Positions 7,267 through 16,082 of a stretch of DNA of 64,000 bases are shown piece after piece (position 1 is the first letter of the stretch; each line of letters starts with the position of its first letter). Position numbers and translations under genes: made by a program. The notes beneath the pieces are model-generated. The model made no database searches, was not told the origin of the DNA, and saw only the letters and a list, made by a program, of their open reading frames with translations. The DNA comes from an uncultured Alteromonadales bacterium (GTDB lineage: Bacteria > Pseudomonadota > Gammaproteobacteria > Pseudomonadales > Cellvibrionaceae). The stretch is taken from assembly GCA_937864365.1 (NCBI GenBank), contig CALMJT010000040.1:1-64000 (forward strand), given 5' to 3'.

Positions 7267-9549
7267 ATGGCAAAGCCACATTTTTACCGTACGAAGTTAT
7301 TTATTGCCGCGAATATTTTATTCTGTGGATACGCATCTGCTCAGAGTAGTTACCAACTAGAAGAAGTAGTAGTAACCGCTCAAAAACGCCAGCAAAGCGC
7401 CCAAGATGTGAGTATTGCGGTTACCGCTTTTGACAGCAGCAGTTTAGAAAAGCTGGGTGTTAATCAACCGGCAGATATTGCATTACACACACCGAATTTA
7501 AATGTAAAAAACGTTTTAAATAAATCCGCGCCCATTTTCACCATTCGCGGGATTGGTAACGCAGCGTTTACGTCAAACAGTGTTGCACCTGTTGGCGTTT
7601 ATGTGGATGAATTATTCCTACCCACCAACACCATGATGAGTTTCTCGGTATTCGATATCGAGCAAGTAGAAGTTTTAAAAGGCCCACAAGGTACCTTGTT
7701 TGGTCGAAATACCACCGCCGGTGCGGTAAGTTTTGCAACAGCACGTCCAGCCCACGATAATGAAGGTTATATTAAAGTTGGCGGCAGTAACTTTGATGGT
7801 TTAGAAACCGAAGCTGCGCAAAATATTTCGTTGAGCGACACCGTTGCTATGCGCCTTTCCGGTAAGTGGACTCGTCAAGACGAAGGTACTTTTACCAATG
7901 TTAATAACGGCGGTAATCGTGATGTGGGTACCACCAACACCTACGCAATTCGCGCCGGATTTTTATTTGAGTTAGAAAACGGTGAAGTCTACTTTAACGT
8001 TCACGGTGGCCAAGATAAAAGTGAAAACGAACCTTGGGTAGGTATCGGCCGCAGTGCTTTAGATGATCCTTCTGGTGCAGCGCCGGAATTACCGGGTGTT
8101 GATGGTCAACAGTACCGCAATAACTGTTTAGATCGCGCAACCAATTCTATTCAAAACTTTATTAATAATCCTAACTGTGTAAACCGTGTGGGTTATTACG
8201 ATGAAAATATCGATCCGCGTGTAGGTGAGTTTAGTTTAAATCCTAAAATCGAAGCCGACAGTTTTGGTTTATTGCTCAATACCGACTTTGCGTTAACCAA
8301 TACCGTCGATTTTGCCTCTATTACGGCTTACGAGTTATTGGATAAAACTACGCAAGAAGATTTCGACGGTAGTCCATTCCGTATTGGTGATACCACCTAT
8401 CGCAATGATATCGAAGTGTTCAGCCAAGAATTCCGCTTCTCGTCTGTTGAGCCTTATAAAGGCGTGACCGATTGGATAACCGGATTTATTTATTATCAAG
8501 ATACGCAAGACGTAACCGATTTGTACGGCTACACCGATCGTGTAAACCACGACGTTTTAGTTGATTTCACCCAAGAGACCGTAAGTGTTGCCGGTTACTT
8601 GCATACCGAGACTCAGCTTTCTGAAAAATTCCGATTAATCGCCGGTGTTCGTATTTCTTACGACAATATTTCGTTTGACGGTGGTACCACTGCGGTTAAC
8701 TTCGACGACGATTTTACCGGTGACGTAACCTTCTTCTCGGTGAATGATCCTATTTTGGTCGATGACGAAGATATCGAATCAACCGAATTAACCGGTAAAA
8801 TTGGTATCGACTATAATTTAGCGGAAGACATTTTGTTGTACGCAAACTATAGCCGCGGTTATAAAGCCGGTGTTTGGAATGGTTTCTGGGCAGCAAGCCC
8901 TGGCGATCACTCTTCTGCTGAACCCGAATTTATTGATGCCTACGAAATTGGTTTTAAATCAACGTTGTTAGATCAGCGTTTACGCTTAAACGCCGCGGCG
9001 TATTTGTACGATTACAAAGATCAACAATTATTCGCCGACTTACCCGATGGCCGCTTTACCATCTTTAACGCCGGTAGTGCCGACGTACAAGGTGCCGAAG
9101 TAGAAATTAATTGGCTCGTTACGCCTAATTTTGAATTGCGCGGTGGTGTGGGTTATACCGATGCGAATGTATCGGCTAGTGTTGGTTTATTGGAATTTGA
9201 CGACGCCCAGCCTGCAAATACTCCAGAATACACCTACAACTTGTTGGCACGTTACAGCTTTGAATTTGGCCAAGGTTTTTCTGGCTACGTACAAAGTGAT
9301 TACAGCTACCAAGACGATGTTTTCTTCTCGGTGGATAATTTAGAGGCCATTAGCCAAGATGGTTATGGCTTATTAGGTTTCCGTGCCGGTGTAGAAGCAC
9401 CACAAGGTTGGGAAATTAGTGCTTGGATTAAAAACGCAGAAGACGAACTCTACTTTACCGAAATCTTAACCTCTGGCAGTGCCGGTGTGGTTTCTGGTCA
9501 AGTCGGTACGCCTAGAACTTACGGTGTCTCTTTCAAAACTCACTTTTAA
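7267..9549 (+). CDS. TonB-dependent outer-membrane receptor
   Basis: This 760-residue protein has a signal peptide ending near GYASAQ and a TonB-box-like LEEVVVTAQKR. The plug domain spans ~45-165 (FTIRGIGNAAFTSN, VEVLKGPQGTLFGRNTTAGAV), and a large beta-barrel ends in the terminal aromatic GVSFKTHF. It imports a scarce substrate across the outer membrane using TonB energy. The type with 'VVVTAQKR...QDV.IAVTAF' is the FecA/CirA-like group widespread in marine Gammaproteobacteria, often for oligosaccharides, peptides or other organics rather than iron. Its neighbours (amino-acid permease, aminotransferase, DUF885 peptidase) suggest a peptide, amino-acid or amine substrate; this is inference. 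Confidence 0.93.
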   Translation: MAKPHFYRTKLFIAANILFCGYASAQSSYQLEEVVVTAQKRQQSAQDVSIAVTAFDSSSLEKLGVNQPADIALHTPNLNVKNVLNKSAPIFTIRGIGNAAFTSNSVAPVGVYVDELFLPTNTMMSFSVFDIEQVEVLKGPQGTLFGRNTTAGAVSFATARPAHDNEGYIKVGGSNFDGLETEAAQNISLSDTVAMRLSGKWTRQDEGTFTNVNNGGNRDVGTTNTYAIRAGFLFELENGEVYFNVHGGQDKSENEPWVGIGRSALDDPSGAAPELPGVDGQQYRNNCLDRATNSIQNFINNPNCVNRVGYYDENIDPRVGEFSLNPKIEADSFGLLLNTDFALTNTVDFASITAYELLDKTTQEDFDGSPFRIGDTTYRNDIEVFSQEFRFSSVEPYKGVTDWITGFIYYQDTQDVTDLYGYTDRVNHDVLVDFTQETVSVAGYLHTETQLSEKFRLIAGVRISYDNISFDGGTTAVNFDDDFTGDVTFFSVNDPILVDDEDIESTELTGKIGIDYNLAEDILLYANYSRGYKAGVWNGFWAASPGDHSSAEPEFIDAYEIGFKSTLLDQRLRLNAAAYLYDYKDQQLFADLPDGRFTIFNAGSADVQGAEVEINWLVTPNFELRGGVGYTDANVSASVGLLEFDDAQPANTPEYTYNLLARYSFEFGQGFSGYVQSDYSYQDDVFFSVDNLEAISQDGYGLLGFRAGVEAPQGWEISAWIKNAEDELYFTEILTSGSAGVVSGQVGTPRTYGVSFKTHF

Positions 9550-9578
9550 AAGTCACTAAAATAGTTAAACACTGGGTG

Positions 9579-9620
9579 CTTTGCAGCGCGAGCCGTCTAA
9601 TTTAGGTTACGGCTGCAAAG
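9579..9620. repeat. Intercistronic inverted repeat
   Basis: CTTTGCAGC and GCTGCAAAG form the base of a hairpin, and AGCCGT/ACGGCT give an alternative inner pairing. There is no T tract, so this is not a standard terminator. It may influence mRNA processing between the TonB receptor and permease genes. Confidence 0.55.
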
Positions 9621-9650
9621 TACTTCAGTTTTATTCATTAGGGATTAAAA

Positions 9651-11024
9651 ATGAGTAAAGAATTAGAACGCAGTTTAAAAGTTAGAGATTCCCTAGCACT
9701 GGCATTCGGCTGCATGATCGGGTGGGGCTGGGTTGTATTAGTCAGCGAATGGATTGTAGTCGCCGGTAGCTTTGGCGCCATTGGTGGTTTTATTGCGGCG
9801 GGTTTAGTGCTTGCGGTGGTTGGTGTTTTATACGCCGAACTTGCCTCAGCAATGCCAGAAGCCGGTGGTGCGCAAAATTACGGTCAACGTGCTTTTGGGC
9901 CACTAATGGGTTTTGTGTGCAGCTGGGGGCTTATTTTAGGGTATGTATCAATCACCGTGTTTGAAGCCGTTGCTTTACCGCAGGTGGCCGAATACGTAGT
10001 TGGCAATTTAGATCATATCTTTTTATGGCAAATTGCTGGACACGACGTTTATCTAAGCTCCGCGGTGGTGGGTGCCATTGGTGCATTGGTATTTTGTTAT
10101 CTCAATGTGCGCGGTGTAAAAACCTCGGCTATTTTCCAAACACTGGTTACCGCCGTCATTGTTGTTGCCGGTATTTTATTGTTCACCGGTTCTTTTGTGA
10201 GCGGTAAAACCGAAAACCTCTCGCCAATGTTTGTGGGTTCCGTATTTACCAGCGTTGCTGCGGTTATGGTCATGGCGCCATTCTTGATGGGTGGGTTTGA
10301 TGTAATTCCCCAAGCGGCGGCTGAAATCGACTTACCTCCTAAGAGCATTGGTAAACTAATTATTGTTGCGGTTATTTTGGGTGTGGTTTGGTATTGCGGC
10401 GTTATTTTGTCGGTATCGTTATTGTTTGACGAAACCGGTTTAGTCGCGGCAAGTTTACCTGCGGTGGATGCCGCCGGAGTTGCTTGGGGTGAATGGGGCA
10501 AACAGGTTTTAATCTTAGGTGGTTTGGCCGGTATTTTAACCAGTTGGAATGGCTTTTTAATTGGTGGCAGCCGGGCGGTGTATGCACTGGCTAAAATGGG
10601 TGCTTTACCACAATTTTTTGCCAAAGTTAGCCCAAAATACCACACGCCTGTAAACGCTATTTATGTGATTTCGGCCATTGGTGTAATCGGTCCATTTTTT
10701 GGCAAACAATTACTGGTGTGGATTTCCAACGCCGGCAGTATGGGATTTGTCATTGCTTATATTGTGGTCGCTTTGTCGTTTTTAAAACTACGCTACAGCG
10801 AACCCGACATGCCCCGGCCATTTAAGGCCAGCTTTGGTAAGTTTTGGGGTATTGTAGGCGTTATAGGTACCTTTGGATTACTGCTACTTTATTTCCCGGG
10901 CAGTTCCGGTGCTCTTAAATGGCCGCACGAATGGGTTATTATTTTGTTGTGGTTTGGTTTTGGTTTTAGCGCTTATTTTTATCAATCGCTTAGTAATAAA
11001 TCGCTAGCCGTTAGTTATAAATAA
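9651..11024 (+). CDS. APC-superfamily amino acid permease
   Basis: This 457-residue integral membrane protein has about 12 helices. The APC signature appears at the start (LALAFGCMIGWGWVVLVSEWI) and in ELASAMPEAGGAQNYGQRAFG. FDVIPQAAAEIDLPPKSIGKLI matches the conserved helix 6/loop region of amino acid/polyamine antiporters. It would move an amino acid or amine across the inner membrane. It lies 101 bp after the TonB receptor gene with its own ribosome site (AGGGAT), and upstream of the aminotransferase, so an uptake-and-transamination pathway is plausible. The substrate cannot be read from sequence. Confidence 0.9.
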   Translation: MSKELERSLKVRDSLALAFGCMIGWGWVVLVSEWIVVAGSFGAIGGFIAAGLVLAVVGVLYAELASAMPEAGGAQNYGQRAFGPLMGFVCSWGLILGYVSITVFEAVALPQVAEYVVGNLDHIFLWQIAGHDVYLSSAVVGAIGALVFCYLNVRGVKTSAIFQTLVTAVIVVAGILLFTGSFVSGKTENLSPMFVGSVFTSVAAVMVMAPFLMGGFDVIPQAAAEIDLPPKSIGKLIIVAVILGVVWYCGVILSVSLLFDETGLVAASLPAVDAAGVAWGEWGKQVLILGGLAGILTSWNGFLIGGSRAVYALAKMGALPQFFAKVSPKYHTPVNAIYVISAIGVIGPFFGKQLLVWISNAGSMGFVIAYIVVALSFLKLRYSEPDMPRPFKASFGKFWGIVGVIGTFGLLLLYFPGSSGALKWPHEWVIILLWFGFGFSAYFYQSLSNKSLAVSYK

Positions 11025-11319
11025 CACTTACACGTAAGTGAGTAGTAACAACTCTCTGGTTAACTGTTGCAGAAAGTATTGACTGAAGCGATGCTTTTAG
11101 AAAAAAACTCCATTGCCATAATTTTCTTGGCAATTTAGTTAGTAAGGTTATGAAACGTAAATGTATTTCTTACTGTTGATCTAATTGCAAATGAGTGAGT
11201 CAATAGTTTCTACAGATTTAACCAGAGCGCAAAAATCAGAGGCTTTTAGTAGATTTGCAATAATTCACTGTCTGCTAAAAATCCGTAATTTAGAAGTCCC
11301 ATTTTTCATGGAGTAATAC

Positions 11320-12657
11320 ATGACTTCGATTATTTATCCCATCACCAATCTTACCTCTATCGAGCAACTGGATATTACCCGTGGTGAAGGTGTTTACGTT
11401 TATGATCAAAATGGTAAACAATATCTAGAAGGCATGGCGGGTTTATGGTGCACCTCTTTGGGTTATGGTAACCAAGAGGTTATTGAAGCTGCCAAAGAAC
11501 AAATGTCTAACCTGAGTTTTGCGCATTTATTTGGTGGCAAAACCCATCCGGCTAGTCGTGAACTTGCCGATCGCCTACAAGCGATGGTTCCTGTTAAAAA
11601 TGCCAAGGTATTTTTTGGTAATTCCGGGTCAGACGCCAACGATTCACACATTAAAATTTTGCATTACTATTTTAATGCGATTGGTAAACCCAATAAGAAA
11701 AAAATCATAACTCGCGAAAGAGCCTATCACGGTGTTACGGTTGCTTCTGGCTCTTTAACCAGTCTTCCGGTAAACCTTGCTGAATTTGATGCGCCTTTGG
11801 ATGCACTCGGTATTTTACGCACCGATCACCCGCATTATTTTCGCGGTAAATTATCGCAAGAGAGCGAAGCCGCATTTGTCGATCGTATTGCGCAAAATTT
11901 AGAAGCATTAATTGATCGCGAAGGACCAGAAACCATTGCTGCCTTTATTGCTGAGCCTATTACTGGCGCTAGTGGCGTTATCGTTCCACCAGAATCTTAT
12001 TACCCTAAAATTCAACCCATTTTAGAGCGACACGGCATTTTATTCTGGGCCGATGAAGTGATTACGGGTTTTGGTCGTACCGGTAATGATTTTGGTTGCA
12101 CTACCATGAACATTAAAAACCCAGATTTAATGACCTTTGCTAAACAATTATCATCGGCGTATTTCCCAATCAGTGCCTCGGTAATTAACGGTGATTTTTA
12201 CGAAGCCATTGTAGAGCAATCCAATAAAGTTGGCGTTTTTGGTCACGGCTATACTTACACCGGCCATCCTGTGGGTTGTGCGGTGGCTAATAAAGTTTTA
12301 GAAATTTACGAGCGCGATAATATTTTTGCGAAAGCCGCCGAAACCGGTGAATATTTACAGCAACAATTACGTAAATTCGAAAGCTTTGCCAACGTCGGTG
12401 AAGTTAGAGGAAAAGGCCTACTAGCGGCAATAGAGTTTATTACCGCCGATCAACCAGGATCACAACCACCCGCAGGTGTTGCAGCATTCTGTGCAAAAAC
12501 CTGTGAAGAAAATGGTTTGATCGTAAGACCGGTTGCAGGAACCACTGTAGCGATTTGTCCGCCGTTAATTATTAGCAAAGCGCAAATCGATGAGTTGATT
12601 GAAAAGCTAGAACGTTCGCTTCATAAAACTCTAGAGTTTTCGGCTAAAGCTCAATAA
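11320..12657 (+). CDS. Class III PLP-dependent aminotransferase
   Basis: This 445-residue protein shows class III features in order: [15 protein letters not shown] (cofactor phosphate binding), [28 protein letters not shown], and [13 protein letters not shown] with the PLP-lysine near residue 284. Closest recognisable groups are amine/omega-amino acid:pyruvate transaminases (putrescine- or beta-alanine-type), often annotated 'aspartate aminotransferase family'. It is a cytoplasmic enzyme that removes an amino group to pyruvate or 2-oxoglutarate. Together with the permease upstream it suggests catabolism of an amine or omega-amino acid. The exact substrate is unknown. Confidence 0.9.
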   Translation: MTSIIYPITNLTSIEQLDITRGEGVYVYDQNGKQYLEGMAGLWCTSLGYGNQEVIEAAKEQMSNLSFAHLFGGKTHPASRELADRLQAMVPVKNAKVFFGNSGSDANDSHIKILHYYFNAIGKPNKKKIITRERAYHGVTVASGSLTSLPVNLAEFDAPLDALGILRTDHPHYFRGKLSQESEAAFVDRIAQNLEALIDREGPETIAAFIAEPITGASGVIVPPESYYPKIQPILERHGILFWADEVITGFGRTGNDFGCTTMNIKNPDLMTFAKQLSSAYFPISASVINGDFYEAIVEQSNKVGVFGHGYTYTGHPVGCAVANKVLEIYERDNIFAKAAETGEYLQQQLRKFESFANVGEVRGKGLLAAIEFITADQPGSQPPAGVAAFCAKTCEENGLIVRPVAGTTVAICPPLIISKAQIDELIEKLERSLHKTLEFSAKAQ

Positions 12658-13078
12658 AACTCAACCGTTAAAAATCTTTAACCCAGCGCTTGGCTTCTTT
12701 TTGGGGGAGCCAAGTTCTCGCCTCTTGATGTATTTTCTGCTTAATTCCCAGTGTTCAATTTTTATCTTGTTCAAATGCCCCAAGTCCTTATCGTTAAGAA
12801 AACGCCCATTAAATTACGCACGAGTTAATCAGAAATTCTTCAAAATGGTCTCAAACGAGCATTCCGAGTTGTTTGACGCGTAACTTATAGCGTTGTACAG
12901 ATTTCCCACAAATCGCCGCTGATTGTCTGTCAATGATGATCCTATGACTGTGCGAAAAAAATTGCCTGTAATTTATACACTTTGAGGTTGATCGATTCGA
13001 TTTCGTTTTGGTCTAGAGCCATAACTCTTTGCGTTTTGATTGAACAACAGTGAACCTAACACAGCGGAATTCATTACG
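12658..13078. other. Intergenic region with weak inverted repeats
   Basis: This 421-bp stretch has no gene. CTTGGCT...AGCCAAG (12689-12714) is a possible hairpin after the aminotransferase but has no T tract. Bases 12807-12842 (CATTAAATTACGCACGAGTTAATCAGAAATTC, shortened view) resemble a decayed terminal hairpin of the dispersed repeat. The short ORF at 12701 is not convincing. Confidence 0.4.
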
Positions 13079-14944
13079 ATGAAAACATTTAAAAAGCTGC
13101 TACTGACCAGTGCAGTGGCTGCCACTTCTTTGGCAATGATTGCCTGTTCCCCAAGCGAAGAGGCTTCTAAGCCTTCAGAGCAAGTTTCTGCCAGTGAATC
13201 AGCACCAGCAAGCACAAGCGAAAAAACTGAGCAAGAGAAGCTCATTTCCACCTTAGAGCAATTTTACGAAGAAGATCTAAAACGCTCGCCGTTATTCGCA
13301 TCTTACCGTGGTTCTAAAGAAGGCTATGGATTATGGAATGACATTTCGTTAGCGAAACAAGACGAAGAACATGAGCTGGACAAAACCCGCCTTGCGATTT
13401 TAGAAAAGTTTGATGCGTCACAATTAGATGATCAAAACAAAATCACCCTAGCCATTTCTAAAGCAGGTTTAGAGCGCAGCATTGCTCAATACGAATTCCG
13501 CGATAACGATTATGTTATGCAACAATTCCGTTCGTGGCACACAACGGTTCCTAGCTTGCTGATTAACATCCACCGTGTTAGCAACGAACAAGATTTAAAA
13601 GACTATCTATCGCGTCTTGAAAAAGTAGCGCCGTTGTTTGATCAAACCATCGATCTTATGCGTCATCAAGCCGATTTGGGAGTATATCCACCCCGTTGGA
13701 CTTACCCACAAATGATTGAAGCATCGAAAAATGTGATCACTGGTGTTCCCTTTGATGATAGCGAAACCGAAAATCCCATTTTTGCAGACTTCAGTAAAAA
13801 ACTTGCCAGCCTTGAGCTTACTGAAGAAGCATCCGATGCGTATTTAGCACAAGTGACAAAAATATTAAAAGAAGTCACCGCACCGGCCTACGAAAAATTA
13901 ATTGCCGAGCTTGAAGTTCAACAAGCCAAAGCGCCAGAAGGCGACGGTGTGTGGCGTTTGCCAAAAGGTGATGCTTATTACGCGCAACTTCTAAATTATT
14001 ACACCACCACCAATTTAAGTGCCGAAGAAATTCACCAACTGGGTTTGGATAACGTTAAACGCATTCATTCCGAAATGGAAGTCATTAAAGACAAAGTCGG
14101 CTTTAAAGGCTCTCTGCAAGATTTCTTTAAATTTATGCGTGAAGACTCACAGTTCTTCTATCCAGAAACCGACGAAGGTCGCGACCAATATTTGGCAAAA
14201 TCGGTCGAAATTATCGATACCATGCGCGACGCCTTACCCAATTATTTTGGTATTTTTCCGAAAGCAGAAATTAACGTAAAACGCGTTGAACCGTTTCGTG
14301 AAAAAAGCGCTGGTAAAGCCTTCTACCAAGGCCCGCCACCCGACGGCAGCCGTCCGGGTATTTATTACGTAAACCTTTATCGCATGGCCGATATGCCAAC
14401 GTACCAAATGGAAGCCTTGGCTTATCACGAAGGTATTCCGGGTCATCACATGCAACTTGCAATTACCGCCGAATTAGAAGGCATTCCTGAATTTCAGAAA
14501 ACTGCACGCTTTACCGCCTTTACCGAAGGTTGGGGTTTGTACAGTGAGTATTTAGGTAAAGAAATGGGCTTTTATCAAGACCCGTATTCTGACTTTGGTC
14601 GCCTTGCCATGGAATTATGGCGCGCTTGTCGATTGGTGGTAGATTCCGGTATTCACGCAAAACAGTGGAGTCGAGAACAAGCGATTCAATATTTGCAAGA
14701 CAACACACCTAACCCAGAAAACGACACCGTTAAAGCCATTGAGCGCTACATAGTTTATCCGGGCCAAGCAACCGCTTATCTTGTGGGTAAAATTAAAATA
14801 CTGGAATTGCGCGAATACGCCAAAGAACAACTTGGTGATAAGTTTGATATTAAAGCCTACCACGATCTAGTTTTAAAAGACGGCCCAATGCCGCTTTCAA
14901 TGTTAGAAGACAAGGTGAATGCTTGGATTGAAACAGTAAAATAA
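13079..14944 (+). CDS. DUF885 lipoprotein, putative metallopeptidase
   Basis: The ATG at 13079 gives a clear lipoprotein signal MKTFKKLLLTSAVAATSLAM ending in the lipobox region MIAC-SPSEE; the ORF-track start (TTG, 13040) adds 13 unrelated residues. A Ser/Glu/Ala-rich tether follows, then a 621-residue DUF885 protein. The DUF885 zinc-binding motif HEGIPGHH occurs near residue 450, with the downstream FTEGWGLYSEYLG carrying a third ligand. The family is all-helical and zincin-like. It is probably a periplasmic membrane-anchored peptidase. Position beside the uptake genes suggests degradation of imported peptides, but the gene stands alone and is followed by a terminator. Confidence 0.9.
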   Translation: MKTFKKLLLTSAVAATSLAMIACSPSEEASKPSEQVSASESAPASTSEKTEQEKLISTLEQFYEEDLKRSPLFASYRGSKEGYGLWNDISLAKQDEEHELDKTRLAILEKFDASQLDDQNKITLAISKAGLERSIAQYEFRDNDYVMQQFRSWHTTVPSLLINIHRVSNEQDLKDYLSRLEKVAPLFDQTIDLMRHQADLGVYPPRWTYPQMIEASKNVITGVPFDDSETENPIFADFSKKLASLELTEEASDAYLAQVTKILKEVTAPAYEKLIAELEVQQAKAPEGDGVWRLPKGDAYYAQLLNYYTTTNLSAEEIHQLGLDNVKRIHSEMEVIKDKVGFKGSLQDFFKFMREDSQFFYPETDEGRDQYLAKSVEIIDTMRDALPNYFGIFPKAEINVKRVEPFREKSAGKAFYQGPPPDGSRPGIYYVNLYRMADMPTYQMEALAYHEGIPGHHMQLAITAELEGIPEFQKTARFTAFTEGWGLYSEYLGKEMGFYQDPYSDFGRLAMELWRACRLVVDSGIHAKQWSREQAIQYLQDNTPNPENDTVKAIERYIVYPGQATAYLVGKIKILELREYAKEQLGDKFDIKAYHDLVLKDGPMPLSMLEDKVNAWIETVK

Positions 14945-14964
14945 ATTTTCGATAGCAAATATAT

Positions 14965-14992
14965 AAAAACTCCACTTTATAAGAGTTTTTAA
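14965..14992 (+). terminator. Terminator after the DUF885 gene
   Basis: AAAAACTC-CACTTTATAA-GAGTTTTTAAT is a stem of about 8 bp ending in five T. It is weaker than the others in the window but well placed 20 bp after the stop codon. Confidence 0.6.
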
Positions 14993-15048
14993 TCGCACAA
15001 GGATGTGCAAGCAAGTTAAAAAACTCGAATTTCTTCGAGCTATTATAT

Positions 15049-15096
15049 ATAGGAAGCTCTGATTAACTCATCCATGATTTAATCAGAGGTTCCTAT
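15049..15096. repeat. Solo terminal hairpin of the dispersed element
   Basis: ATAGGAAGCTCTGATTAA, an 11-nt loop, and TTTAATCAGAGGTTCCTAT form a complete miniature copy: one hairpin bounded by the family's inverted ends. A short CACAAGGATGTG just upstream (14994-15006) recalls the second hairpin. It lies between the convergent DUF885 and response-regulator genes. Confidence 0.8.
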
Positions 15097-15166
15097 AGAT
15101 CAAGCAGAGTTTTTTATCCCGAATCAACCCGTCATAAGCGTCTTTAAACAATATGTAATTGCCACG

Positions 15167-16066
15167 CTAAACAAAAGACACCGCATCTAGAGCAATGCCA
15201 GCAGCGGCCGTTCTATTATCAACATCCAATTTTTTAAAGATTTGCTCTAGGTGTTTGTTGATTGTTCTCGGTTTTATACCCAGAATGGTTGCAATATCCC
15301 AGTTGGATTTTCCCTTAGATAACCACAGTAATACTTCCGCTTCGCGTTGCGTAACAGGTAGCTTTTCAATCAGCCGTGCCAAGTCTAAATTATGGTTGTG
15401 GCCAGAAAGCCGAATTAAATGCTGAGAGCCAACCTGATTAAGGTAGGTAACACTAATCGTGGAATTTTCAAAACCGTCTAGCTGAACGGTTGCGGTTGGG
15501 TCTTTTTCCCAGGTTTTATTTAACGCTGTTTGTAAATGTGAAAAAAGTATTTGGGGCTCGTGCTCGTATTGATCGAGCTGTTGTTCGGCGCGATTGGTGG
15601 CCCAAATTATAAAACCCAATTTATCGATTGCGATAATCGATTGATCTGCCGAATCAAGAACAGCTTTAGCGCTGAGTTGTCTGCGGGCGTTATGTACATG
15701 AACTTTTAGTCGAGCAATAGCTTCTTGATTATTAATCGGTTTGGTAATGTAGTCTACGGCCCCCGATTCTAATCCGCGGATAATGTCTTCTGTTTTCGAT
15801 AAGCCCGTCATAAAGATAATCGGTAACGAAGGTTTTTTAGCAACAATTTGACGGCAGGTTTCAAAACCGTCTATTTCTGGCATTAGTGCATCAAGCAAAA
15901 CAATATCGGGGGTAATACGCTCGGTTATTTTAAGTGCTTGTTTACCGCCCAATGCGACCAGTACCGTCATGCCTTCGGAGTTCAACGCTTGATTTAACAT
16001 CCCTAACGAATCTGGTGAATCGTCGACAATAAGTACCGTAATGGGTTGATGCCCGTTGCTATTCAT
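15167..16066 (-). CDS. Response regulator, receiver + LuxR-type DNA-binding domain
   Basis: The ATG at 16066 (MNSNGHQP) is preferred over the ORF-track TTG at 16078. The receiver domain spans residues ~10-125 with phospho-acceptor in DIVLLDALMPEIDGFE and conserved Lys in YITKPIN. A PAS-like middle segment (ADQSIIAIDKLGFIIWATN) and a LuxR helix-turn-helix at ~235-295 (TQREAEVLLWLSKGKSNWDI...RTINKHLEQIFKKL) follow. It begins 16 bp after the stop of the hybrid kinase gene on the same strand, so the two are a pair. It is a transcription factor likely controlling urea or nitrogen uptake, inferred from the porin-urt genes next door. Confidence 0.9.
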   Translation of the reverse strand: MNSNGHQPITVLIVDDSPDSLGMLNQALNSEGMTVLVALGGKQALKITERITPDIVLLDALMPEIDGFETCRQIVAKKPSLPIIFMTGLSKTEDIIRGLESGAVDYITKPINNQEAIARLKVHVHNARRQLSAKAVLDSADQSIIAIDKLGFIIWATNRAEQQLDQYEHEPQILFSHLQTALNKTWEKDPTATVQLDGFENSTISVTYLNQVGSQHLIRLSGHNHNLDLARLIEKLPVTQREAEVLLWLSKGKSNWDIATILGIKPRTINKHLEQIFKKLDVDNRTAAAGIALDAVSFV

Positions 16067-16082
16067 CGTTGTTTTCAACCTT

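Noticed and set aside
10097-10645. 182-codon minus-strand ORF
   Set aside because: Antisense shadow of the APC permease, with low-complexity Thr/Pro/Ala composition.
11025-11319. CACTTACACGTAAGTG and the AGTCAATAGTTTC stretch as terminator or repeat copy
   Set aside because: The hairpin has no T run, and similarity to the repeat family is too weak to support.
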